Source: an uncultured Bacillota bacterium
GTDB lineage: Bacteria; Bacillota; Dehalobacteriia; UBA7702
Direction of reading: 5' to 3'
Length of the DNA stretch: 64,000 nt
NCBI GenBank assembly: GCA_934702375.1
Contig: CAKUYE010000011.1
Span: forward strand, 15,760-79,759
Below the pieces are notes generated by a model, which was not told the DNA's origin, searched no databases, and saw only the letters and a list, made by a program, of their open reading frames with translations. Positions 50,918 to 57,924 of this stretch are shown piece after piece. Every line of letters begins with the position of its first letter. Position 1 is the stretch's first letter. Position numbers and translations under genes: made by a program.

Positions 50918-51814
50918 TTATAGCACCACAAAGTTTAAAGCCTTGGGCAGTAGCTCTACGGTGACGGTGTTGGTTTCGAAAATCTCTCCGTCGATGCAGA
51001 TTTTTGTGGGGGCCGGCGTTTCCAGTGTTACTTTTTTGCCTTGGCAGTAGTGGATAAAATCCTTGTATCTGGGGTCATCGAGGTGGGTTCCGTCCTTATA
51101 CCCCTTGACCATGGAGATAAATTGCAGCCGGGTCAGCTTTTTTACTGCGGTGATCTCCAAAAGGCCGTCGCTGATCTCGGCTTTGGGGGAGGCAAAAAAG
51201 CCGCCGCCGCAGGCTCTGCCGTTGGCAAAGGCGGTGAGGATGAAGTTCCCTTCGATGATGTGGTGGCCGTCGATGGTAAGCTTCATGTGGATTCCCAGCT
51301 TGTGCATGAGGCGGTTGATCAGAGAAATCACGTAGGCCAGCGTCCCGGGGAAAATGTGGCTGAATCGGTGGACATCGGCGGCGGTTTGGGCGTCGATGCC
51401 GATATTGACCATGTTGATGCCATAGACCCCCAGATCGGTGCCAATGACGTCAATAGGGGTTGCCTTAGTAGTGATTTGCCGATCCAAGTCGAGGTAGGGA
51501 GCTTTTTTCGGAAATACCCGAACAAAGTCGTCCCCGGTGCCGCAGGGAATCAGCGCCAGCTCCGAATAGCCCTCCCGGCGGAGGATGCCGTTTACCGCTT
51601 CATTCAGGGTGCCGTCGCCGCCAATGGCATAAAAGCGCGCGTCTTCGCCGCTGTGGCAGCTTGCGGTGTAATCCCGGGCATCGCCGGGGCCGGTGGTGAT
51701 GTGGATTTCATAATCCAGACTGTGGTTGGCGGCGGTTTTTGAGATGGTTTCCGCCAGCCCCCTTTGGAATTTCTTTGTCCCTGCCACAGGGTTTAATAAA
51801 AAAACGTGCTTCAT
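50918..51814 (-). CDS. Diacylglycerol kinase-like lipid kinase
   Basis: The 298-residue protein has LNPVAGTKKF near the start, IGGDGTLNEAVNG (about 64-76) and PCGTGDDFVR, the YegS/DgkB catalytic set. It lies 13 bp after the chromate transporter pair and is probably co-transcribed. Only moderately similar to the family member at 25139. Confidence 0.9.
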   Translation of the reverse strand: MKHVFLLNPVAGTKKFQRGLAETISKTAANHSLDYEIHITTGPGDARDYTASCHSGEDARFYAIGGDGTLNEAVNGILRREGYSELALIPCGTGDDFVRVFPKKAPYLDLDRQITTKATPIDVIGTDLGVYGINMVNIGIDAQTAADVHRFSHIFPGTLAYVISLINRLMHKLGIHMKLTIDGHHIIEGNFILTAFANGRACGGGFFASPKAEISDGLLEITAVKKLTRLQFISMVKGYKDGTHLDDPRYKDFIHYCQGKKVTLETPAPTKICIDGEIFETNTVTVELLPKALNFVVL

Positions 51815-51827
51815 AAAAGGTTACTCC

Positions 51828-52367
51828 TTACAATAGTAAAAATCCGCAAATGCCGCCGATGAGCAGCAGCAGAAAGGGGCTGAGCTTCCAACGAAAGGCG
51901 ATAAAGGTCAGGCTCGCCAAAAGGACAAAGCCGATCACCGTCATTTTGATATCGCCAAAGCTCAGCAGGGCATTTTGAAAAAGCCATAGAAAAACGCCCA
52001 GAATCAGCGCCGTGGCGCTGGGGATCAAACCGTAAAAGATTTTTTTCATGATCCGATTTTCCGTGATATTGGGGACGAAATGGCACAGAATCAGGATCAA
52101 TATGGTGGGCGGGGTCACAATGGCCAGAGATGCCAAAATACCGCCGAAAACACCGTTGGAGAGGTAGCCGGCAAAGGTGGCCATGTTGATGCCCACCGGC
52201 CCCGGTGTAACTTCGGAAATGGCAATGAAATTGGTAAGATCCGAAAGGGTGAACCAATCGTATTTTACCGCCATATCGTGGAGAAAGGGCAGGGTGGCAT
52301 AGCCGCCGCCGACGGCAAAAAGGCCGGTTTTTAAAAACTCCAGGATCATCACGAGGAGATCAGGCAT
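51828..52367 (-). CDS. Chromate transporter half, second subunit (CHR family)
   Basis: The 179-residue membrane protein has the CHR motif FLKTGLFAVGGGYATLPFL and SEVTPGPVGINMATFAGY. Short CHR proteins work as pairs of opposite topology. ATG 52367 overlaps the previous gene by eight bases, with AAGGGGTG upstream. Chromate is the classic substrate, but the natural one may be another anion. Confidence 0.9.
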   Translation of the reverse strand: MPDLLVMILEFLKTGLFAVGGGYATLPFLHDMAVKYDWFTLSDLTNFIAISEVTPGPVGINMATFAGYLSNGVFGGILASLAIVTPPTILILILCHFVPNITENRIMKKIFYGLIPSATALILGVFLWLFQNALLSFGDIKMTVIGFVLLASLTFIAFRWKLSPFLLLLIGGICGFLLL

Positions 52368-52899
52368 TTTTTTCACCCCTTCCCGCCAGAAGCAGCCCGG
52401 CAAGGGTGCCGGCTACGGTAAAGATCACCGGGTTAAAGCCGGTGATGAGATAAGCCGCAAGAACGATGATAAAAATCGCCAGGGTGGGAATATCCTTGAT
52501 GTTGTTCTTTGCCATTTGCCACAGCGCTCTGGCAATGACGGCCAGCACCGCAATGTTTAAGCCGTGGAAGATCCGCTGCACCCAGGGAATATCGGCAAAG
52601 CTGCGGAAAAAAGCCGCAACAATGGTAATGACGATGATGGAAGGCAGCATTACCGCAATGGCGGCGGTAACGGCGCCTTTGATGCCGCCCAGCTTGTGGC
52701 CGAGGAATACCGCCATATTGACGGCAACGATCCCCGGTACCGATTGGGCCAGAGCAAAAAGCTCGCAGGCCTCCTGATCGGTGATGATGCCCTGCTTGCG
52801 GCCGAATTCGTTTTGTACCAGAGGCAGCATCACAATGCCGCCGCCAAAGGCCATGCAGCCGATCTTAAAATAAGTGAGAAATATTTTACGTAGAGTCAT
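52360..52899 (-). CDS. Chromate transporter half, first subunit (CHR family)
   Basis: The 179-residue protein has YFKIGCMAFGGGIVMLPLV and AQSVPGIVAVNMAVFLG, the partner version of the CHR motifs. ATG 52899 is chosen by homology to family starts; upstream in-frame codons look non-coding. The ribosome site is weak. Forms the transporter with the next gene. Confidence 0.88.
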   Translation of the reverse strand: MTLRKIFLTYFKIGCMAFGGGIVMLPLVQNEFGRKQGIITDQEACELFALAQSVPGIVAVNMAVFLGHKLGGIKGAVTAAIAVMLPSIIVITIVAAFFRSFADIPWVQRIFHGLNIAVLAVIARALWQMAKNNIKDIPTLAIFIIVLAAYLITGFNPVIFTVAGTLAGLLLAGRGEKNA

Positions 52900-53134
52900 G
52901 GAATGTGTTTTTCGCCTGCTTTCTGTTGTGAAAATGATAGGTTGTCTTTCACCAAAGGCGAATTGCTTTACTGTACTTATTATAAGCGATTTCCGCGGCG
53001 GCTGCAACCGTTGGTAATGGTTAATTTCCCCAATTTGTTCACTGTTTTTTCATAATTGTATCGTGACTTTATCAAATAAAACGAATATACTTTAAATCAG
53101 AAAGTTAAAGGAAACCTCAAAGGGAGTGTGTAAT

Positions 53135-54505
53135 ATGGATCATGAAAAAGAAGATGCATTACAAAATGAAAACACAGAGTTCCATGGCGAAGAAGCCGGG
53201 AAAGTTGACCACGTTTGGCATGAAGATGAAAGCACAATGTGGCAGCGGCAGGAACCGCCGGACATGGAAGATTTCCGTGCCGAAGAAACGGCAAAAGAGG
53301 AAAGTGCGTATCAGTCTGCCTATGAGGACCCCTTCGATGTTCCGCCCCAGGGGGTGGCTCCGAAGCCTCAGCGACCGAAAAAAACCCATAAGCCTTTCCC
53401 CTGGAAAAAGTTCTGGAAGATAAGCGCCGCTTCGGTAATGGGCCTTATGCTCCTCTTTTCTTCGGTGACCAGTGCGGTGCTGCTAAAGGATCATATCGCC
53501 TCCAAGCATACCATCAATCAGTCGGCGCCCCAAGTTACGGCATCCTCTTCGGATAACGTGAACCAGGCGGCAAGCAGCGGCGATGAACTTTCCGTTGCGG
53601 AAATCAACAACAAAGTATCTCCTTCGGTGGTGCTGATCAGCGGCTCCAGCATGAGCGGCAGCGGTCAGGGGACCGGGGTGATCATCAGTGAGGATGGTTA
53701 TATCGCCACCAACGCCCATGTTGTTTCGGATTTCAGCGATTTGAAGGTCACACTGAATAACGACGATAAAACGGAATATCCTGCAACCATCGTCGGCACC
53801 GACACCACCACTGATCTGGCGGTCATTCGCATCAATGCCACCGGCTTGACGCCGGCAGAGTTTGGTACTTCCTCTACCTTGCAGGTAGGTCAGAATGTGG
53901 TTGCCATCGGCAATCCTCTGGGGGAAGAATTCAGCGGCTCCGTTTCCAACGGGATTATTTCCGCTCTTGACCGGGATGTGCAGATGGGTGACGGTCAGGT
54001 TTACACCTACATTCAGACCACCGCTGCCATCAACTCCGGGAATTCCGGCGGTCCTCTCCTCAATATGCAGGGACAAGTCATTGGGATTACTTCCGCAAAG
54101 ATTGATTCTTCCGTAGCGGAAAGTATGGGCTTTGCCATCCCCATCGATACGGCAGTGCCGGTGTTCAACGATCTGATGAAATACGGCTATGTGACCAATC
54201 GGCCTTACATCGGTCTCAGCGGTGAAAGCCTTGATGAGCAGTACTCCTCCTTCTATAAGCTGCCTCAGGGGGTTCACATCACCTCTATTGCTCAGGGAAG
54301 CCCCGCAGCAGATACCGAACTTCAGGTCGATGATATCATCACCGCCATCAACGGTACGGAGATCAGCACCGTCGGTGAGCTGAACAAGGTGAAAAATGAG
54401 CTTTCCCCCGGGGATACCGTGGAGCTTACGGTGTATCGTTATTCTACCGGGAAGAGCTTTAAGGTGGAGTTAGTATTAGGAGAGATGGTCCCCAGCGGGC
54501 AGTGA
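53135..54505 (+). CDS. htrA: HtrA/DegP-like membrane-anchored serine protease
   Basis: The 456-residue protein has an acidic cytoplasmic tail of about 90 residues, one membrane helix (about 95-118), a trypsin-like domain with H195 (TNAHVV), D227 (TTDLAVI) and S304 (GNSGGP), and a C-terminal PDZ domain. It degrades or refolds damaged exported proteins. AGGGAG is nine bases before ATG 53135, which is favoured over a GTG three codons earlier. Confidence 0.95.
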   Translation: MDHEKEDALQNENTEFHGEEAGKVDHVWHEDESTMWQRQEPPDMEDFRAEETAKEESAYQSAYEDPFDVPPQGVAPKPQRPKKTHKPFPWKKFWKISAASVMGLMLLFSSVTSAVLLKDHIASKHTINQSAPQVTASSSDNVNQAASSGDELSVAEINNKVSPSVVLISGSSMSGSGQGTGVIISEDGYIATNAHVVSDFSDLKVTLNNDDKTEYPATIVGTDTTTDLAVIRINATGLTPAEFGTSSTLQVGQNVVAIGNPLGEEFSGSVSNGIISALDRDVQMGDGQVYTYIQTTAAINSGNSGGPLLNMQGQVIGITSAKIDSSVAESMGFAIPIDTAVPVFNDLMKYGYVTNRPYIGLSGESLDEQYSSFYKLPQGVHITSIAQGSPAADTELQVDDIITAINGTEISTVGELNKVKNELSPGDTVELTVYRYSTGKSFKVELVLGEMVPSGQ

Positions 54506-54508
54506 GGT

Positions 54509-54632
54509 TACGGGCGTGCTAAACGGCTGATACTCGGCAAACATTCCGAACTCCGCGCTTGCGGGCACGGCAAGTGCACCGCAAACGCGAACTTCGGAAT
54601 GTTTGTCGAGTCTAAGCCGTTTATCGCGCCCT
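54509..54632. repeat. Long imperfect hairpin, intergenic element (copy 3)
   Basis: The arms are about 50 bases each: GGGCG, AAACGGCT, CTCG, CAAACATTCCGAA and CGCG on the left recur as reverse complements in order on the right (CGCG, TTCGGAATGTTTG, CGAG, AGCCGTTTA, GCGCCC). The tail CGTTTATCGC and CCCTTTCCGG is shared with the elements at 1-256. It follows the htrA stop by three bases. Confidence 0.75.
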
Positions 54633-54797
54633 TTCCGGTCGCTTTACTTTTTGGGTTTGCTGTCTGTATGATTTTGTTTTTTCTTAAAGCGTTTGCTGAT
54701 ACATGAAGTATACCGGCTGACTACCCCACAAATCTTTTACGCAATTAAAGTCGTTTATCGCGCCCTTTCTGGTCGCTTTACTTTTTGGGTTTGCTGT
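54618..54797. repeat. 46-bp direct repeat pair
   Basis: The stretch at 54618-54663 (CGTTTATCGCGCCC through TTTGCTGT) is repeated at 54752-54797 with one change. The second copy is not attached to a full hairpin. The rest of 54664-54751 shows no gene. Confidence 0.8.
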
Positions 54798-54805
54798 TTA
54801 TTTTT

Positions 54806-54854
54806 ATTGACACCGTATATGATGTCACGTAGAATATAGGGGAGAGGTGTCAAT
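54806..54854 (+). promoter_or_regulatory. hicB promoter with a 9-bp inverted-repeat operator
   Basis: TTGACA (54807-54812), 17 bases, TAGAAT (54830-54835). ATTGACACC (54806-54814) and GGTGTCAAT (54846-54854) are exact reverse complements: one covers -35, the other ends one base before the start codon. This fits autorepression by the HicB protein. Confidence 0.75.
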
Positions 54855-54855
54855 A

Positions 54856-55221
54856 ATGAAAACGCTGAATGATTATATGGCAATGTCCTATCGTATGGAG
54901 ATTGTAGAAGATTCGGAGGAAGGCGGATTTGTCGTTTCTTATCCGGATTTACCCGGTTGTCTTACCTGCGGTGAGACGGCAGAGCGTGCTGTGGCAAACG
55001 CATTGGAGGCGAAGAGAGCATGGCTTGAGGCGGCTTTAGAAGAAGGCATTGAAATTTATGAGCCGGATCATTTGGAAAATTATTCCGGTCAATTCAAGTT
55101 GCGGATTCCGCGAAGTTTACATCGCTCTTTGGCGGAGCATTCCCAGAGAGAGGGGATTAGCATGAATCAATATTGCGTTTACCTTCTTTCCCGGAACGAT
55201 GCTTTGTTTTCCAAGGGATGA
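54856..55221 (+). CDS. hicB: HicB-like antitoxin, no HicA partner adjacent
   Basis: The 121-residue protein has the HicB partial RNase H fold (EIVEDSEEGGFVVSYPDLPG, then CGETAERAVANALEAKRAW) and a C-terminal ribbon-helix-helix (LRIPRSLHRSLAEHSQREG). HicB normally neutralises the HicA RNase, but no HicA-sized frame lies on either side. ATG 54856 has GGGAGAGG upstream. It may be a solitary regulator. Confidence 0.87.
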   Translation: MKTLNDYMAMSYRMEIVEDSEEGGFVVSYPDLPGCLTCGETAERAVANALEAKRAWLEAALEEGIEIYEPDHLENYSGQFKLRIPRSLHRSLAEHSQREGISMNQYCVYLLSRNDALFSKG

Positions 55222-55231
55222 AAAATATTGT

Positions 55232-55272
55232 AATGCCAATGTATTGACGTTGGCATTTTTTTATTCTATACT
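55232..55272 (+). promoter_or_regulatory. Overlapping hicB terminator and dinJ promoter
   Basis: AATGCCAA (55232-55239) and TTGGCATT (55250-55257) form a stem followed by five Ts, a terminator for hicB. The loop carries TTGACG (55244-55249), which with TATACT (55267-55272, 17-base spacing) is the promoter of the toxin-antitoxin pair. The palindrome around -35 could also be an operator. Confidence 0.7.
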
Positions 55273-55295
55273 AGTAGTAGAAAGGGGGCATTTTT

Positions 55296-55580
55296 ATGGC
55301 CGTAAATGCAGACAGCAGCTTAACCATTCGTGTAAATAAAGAGGTGAAGGCCCAGGCCCAGCAGCTCTTTTCCGAGCTTGGTCTCGATATGAGCACCGCT
55401 ATCAACGTGTTTTTGCGCATGGCAATCAATCGCCGGGGGTTGCCCTTTGATGTAGCGGTGGAAGAACCGAATGAGGAAACAAAAGAAGCGATTCGTGAAG
55501 TGGCTGCCATGAAGGCAGACCCTTTGCTTGGAAAGACTTATGATGATGTAGATCAGATGATGGAGGAGTTGTTGGGATAA
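55296..55580 (+). CDS. dinJ: DinJ/RelB-type antitoxin
   Basis: The 94-residue protein has an N-terminal ribbon-helix-helix (SLTIRVNKEVKAQAQQLFSE) and the DinJ block GLDMSTAINVFLRMAINRRGLPF. The acidic C-terminal part would wrap the toxin. AAGGGGG lies before ATG. Its TAA directly abuts the toxin ATG. Confidence 0.94.
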   Translation: MAVNADSSLTIRVNKEVKAQAQQLFSELGLDMSTAINVFLRMAINRRGLPFDVAVEEPNEETKEAIREVAAMKADPLLGKTYDDVDQMMEELLG

Positions 55581-55853
55581 ATGTATCGTGTTCGGCCGAC
55601 CGGTAGGTTTCAAAAGGATTTAAAACGCATAAAAAAGAGGGGATATGATATCTCTCTTATTACTGATGTGATCAAGATTTTGGCGAAAGGGGAAACTCTG
55701 CCTGAAAAATACCGAGATCATACGCTTATCGGGGAATATTCTGGTTGCAGAGAGTGCCATATTCAACCGGATTGGTTGTTGATTTATGAGATCGACGGTG
55801 ATGTTTTGATTCTTTATCTTACGCGCACCGGTTCGCACAGCGATTTATTTTGA
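55581..55853 (+). CDS. yafQ: YafQ-type mRNA interferase toxin
   Basis: The 90-residue RelE-superfamily endoribonuclease cuts mRNA on the ribosome. The catalytic set matches YafQ: H47, H60, D64 (HIQPDWLLIYE), H86 and F90 (TGSHSDLF). Complete length, so the toxin should be active. Coupled to dinJ. Confidence 0.94.
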   Translation: MYRVRPTGRFQKDLKRIKKRGYDISLITDVIKILAKGETLPEKYRDHTLIGEYSGCRECHIQPDWLLIYEIDGDVLILYLTRTGSHSDLF

Positions 55854-55871
55854 TTTTTGGGAGGTTTGTAT

Positions 55872-56396
55872 ATGATCCGCAAAGCCGTATGGACCGATAT
55901 CCCTGCCATTGCCCGCACTTATGAGGAGCTATTGACTTACGAGGCGGAGCATGGCAGCAATTCCCGTTGGCAGCTGGGAGTGTATCCCACCGCTGCGGTA
56001 GCAGAGCGCCGGGTTCCCGAAGGAACCATGTATGTGCTGGAAGAAGCCGGAGAGATTTGCGCCAGTATGATCCTTAACCGGGAGCAGGCCCCGGAATACG
56101 ATGCCATGGATTGGCTTTATCCAGCCGCCGCCGAGGAGGTCCTTGTACTCCACACCTTGTGTATTCCGCCTCAAAAAGCCGGCTGCGGCTACGGACAGAA
56201 AATGGTGGCTTATGCCAAATCTCTCGGCCGGGAGCAGGGCTGCCGTGTGATGCGCATCGATACCCACGCCGAAAACGAACCGGCAAAAAAACTCTACCGG
56301 AAAAACGGCTTTCGTATCGTCGGCTACGGCGAGAGCCTGTTGGAAGGGTTGATCCCGGAAAAGCAGGTTTTTCTGGAGTGCAATCTGGAAGCATAA
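55872..56396 (+). CDS. GNAT family N-acetyltransferase
   Basis: The 174-residue protein has the acetyl-CoA motif CIPPQKAGCGYGQKMVAYA and the C-terminal ENEPAKKLYRKNGFRIVG block. GGGAGG is before ATG 55872. Substrate unknown. It follows the toxin by 18 bp and may share its transcript. Confidence 0.9.
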   Translation: MIRKAVWTDIPAIARTYEELLTYEAEHGSNSRWQLGVYPTAAVAERRVPEGTMYVLEEAGEICASMILNREQAPEYDAMDWLYPAAAEEVLVLHTLCIPPQKAGCGYGQKMVAYAKSLGREQGCRVMRIDTHAENEPAKKLYRKNGFRIVGYGESLLEGLIPEKQVFLECNLEA

Positions 56397-56420
56397 AAAA
56401 GAGAATGAACCGAAAAGAAT

Positions 56421-56460
56421 ACCCACACTGCTCTTTTTTGGGAACAACGTGGGTTTTTTT
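56421..56460 (+). terminator. Terminator after the GNAT gene
   Basis: ACCCAC and GTGGGT form a short stem with a wide loop, followed by TTTTTT. Weak stem but clear T-run. Confidence 0.55.
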
Positions 56461-56575
56461 GAGGTTCGGGGAATCGAAAACCTGAGGCACGAAAAAAGTG
56501 TTGCTTCTAATATGGCTTCACATCGAGGAGAAGCTGTTAGCGAAGCTCATAGATGCGGTGTCGCGAAGGGCGTAT
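56460..56575. repeat. Partial copy of dispersed intergenic repeats
   Basis: GTTCGGGGAATCGAAAAC recalls the 668/31216 element, GTGTTGCTTCTAATATGGCTT recalls its end, and GGTGTCGCGAAGG matches 281-293. This looks like a decayed mosaic. Confidence 0.5.
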
Positions 56576-56600
56576 TTATATTTTATGGGATATGACTTTA

Positions 56601-56780
56601 TCATGAATACGTCATGAAGAATATTACTGCAAGGATCATCACAACGACATCCAATGCTGTGGCAGCAATAAACTTATTCTTATCCGTTTTTTCCTGGCTT
56701 TCCTGATAGCGGCGAAACGCCCGGGAGGAAAGCATTCCGGCAGCAATTACCGCTGCCATAACGATGATGAGTTTTACCAT
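56601..56780 (-). CDS. Small two-helix membrane protein (59 residues)
   Basis: ATG 56780 is preceded by AAGGAG, and the frame runs 59 codons to TGA at 56601. The product has two membrane helices (LIIVMAAVIAAGML at 4-17; ALDVVVMILAVIFFMTY near the end) joined by a polar, basic loop (SSRAFRRYQESQEKTDKNK). No function is recognised. It is the only coding candidate in the 600-bp gap between the GNAT and corrinoid genes. Confidence 0.7.
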   Translation of the reverse strand: MVKLIIVMAAVIAAGMLSSRAFRRYQESQEKTDKNKFIAATALDVVVMILAVIFFMTYS

Positions 56781-56962
56781 AATAAAAAGACTCCTTTGCT
56801 TGTATTTTCCTGTGGTATTTTACGGATGACAATACATTTCATTATATCACCTTTTTCGGAAAAAGAACAGATTATTTGATGCTGTTTTCGACGAAAGATT
56901 GTAAGGAGATCGGTTTTATCATAAAGCTTCCGTACAGAACTTTTGCAACAGAGCTTTTGCAC

Positions 56963-56996
56963 AACAAAAAAGAGACGATCTTTCGATCGTCTCTTT
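56963..56996 (-). terminator. Terminator of the corrinoid protein gene
   Basis: AAAGAGACGATC and GATCGTCTCTTT form a perfect 12-bp stem around a 4-base loop, with TTTTTT next on the minus strand. Confidence 0.92.
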
Positions 56997-57018
56997 GAGA
57001 GTTTCGGATGAAACTAAA

Positions 57019-57645
57019 TTATGCAAGCAATTCTTTGCAGAGGTCGCAAGCGGTAGCAGCATCGGGAGCGAAGCCGGCAGCGCCGATTTCATCAGCGAAT
57101 TCCTGGGATACAGGTGCACCACCGACGATAAGTTTGGTAGCCATGCCGTTTTCTTTGAAGAGGTCAACGGTTTCTTTCATAGCAAGCATGGTGGTGGTGA
57201 GAAGAGCGGACATAGCAACGATGGGAGCATCGGATTCTTTAGCAGCTTCCAAGAATTTTTCAGGAGCTACGTCGATACCAACGTTGATAACTTCGAAACC
57301 GGTGGATTCGAGCATCATGCCAACGAGGTTTTTGCCGATGTCATGTAAGTCACCTTTAACGGTACCGAGAACAACTTTGCCGAGGGAAGGCATATCGTCG
57401 CCACCGAGCAAGGGTTTTACGAGATCAACGCCAGCAGCCATAGCTTTAGCAGCCATGAGAACTTCAGGAACGAACATTTCGCCAGCTTTGAAGCGGGGGC
57501 CGACGATGTTCATGCCGGCGATAAGACCATCGTTGATGATGGAAGCGGGAGCTACGCCGCCGTCGATAAGAGCCTGGACTTCGCCAGTTACAGCACCGAT
57601 GTTACCGGTTACAACGCAATTGGATACAGATTCTAATGTTGCCAT
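57019..57645 (-). CDS. Corrinoid protein of a methyltransferase system (MtaC/MtbC-like)
   Basis: The 208-residue protein shuttles methyl groups on a bound cobamide between a substrate methyltransferase and a second acceptor. It has an N-terminal helical cap (about 1-85) and a Rossmann-like B12 domain with the cobalt-binding GDLHDIGKN (H101) and the later GGAPVS motif. No MtaB/MttB or MtaA-like gene is in the window, so the substrate cannot be inferred. GGAGG lies before ATG. It has its own terminator and lies in a monocistronic unit. Confidence 0.93.
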   Translation of the reverse strand: MATLESVSNCVVTGNIGAVTGEVQALIDGGVAPASIINDGLIAGMNIVGPRFKAGEMFVPEVLMAAKAMAAGVDLVKPLLGGDDMPSLGKVVLGTVKGDLHDIGKNLVGMMLESTGFEVINVGIDVAPEKFLEAAKESDAPIVAMSALLTTTMLAMKETVDLFKENGMATKLIVGGAPVSQEFADEIGAAGFAPDAATACDLCKELLA

Positions 57646-57866
57646 AATGAAAAATACCTCCTAAAATTGTGTGCTTTTTTTCTCTACACACTACTTTGTG
57701 ACTATATTATCGCAGATTGGGACAGGAAATGAAAGGGGAAACCCGCAATATTATGGTTTAATATTTTTACCCGAAATGTTTGCTATTTTGTTGTAAAATT
57801 GATATGAATCTTTTGCCCCAGTTAGAAAGGTTTTGTAATTTTCTGCAAGGATTTTATGGACTGGCA

Positions 57867-57892
57867 ATATTCTGATATTTTTTTCATAGAGT
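57867..57892 (+). promoter_or_regulatory. Sigma-E-like promoter of the LysM gene
   Basis: ATATT (57867-57871), 13 bases, CATAGAGT (57885-57892) resembles the mother-cell sigma-E pattern (ATATT / CATAC-like). Transcription would start near 57899, just before ATG 57925. Confidence 0.45.
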
Positions 57893-57924
57893 AAAGTGTA
57901 TTTTTGAAAAGGACGGTGCAGCAA

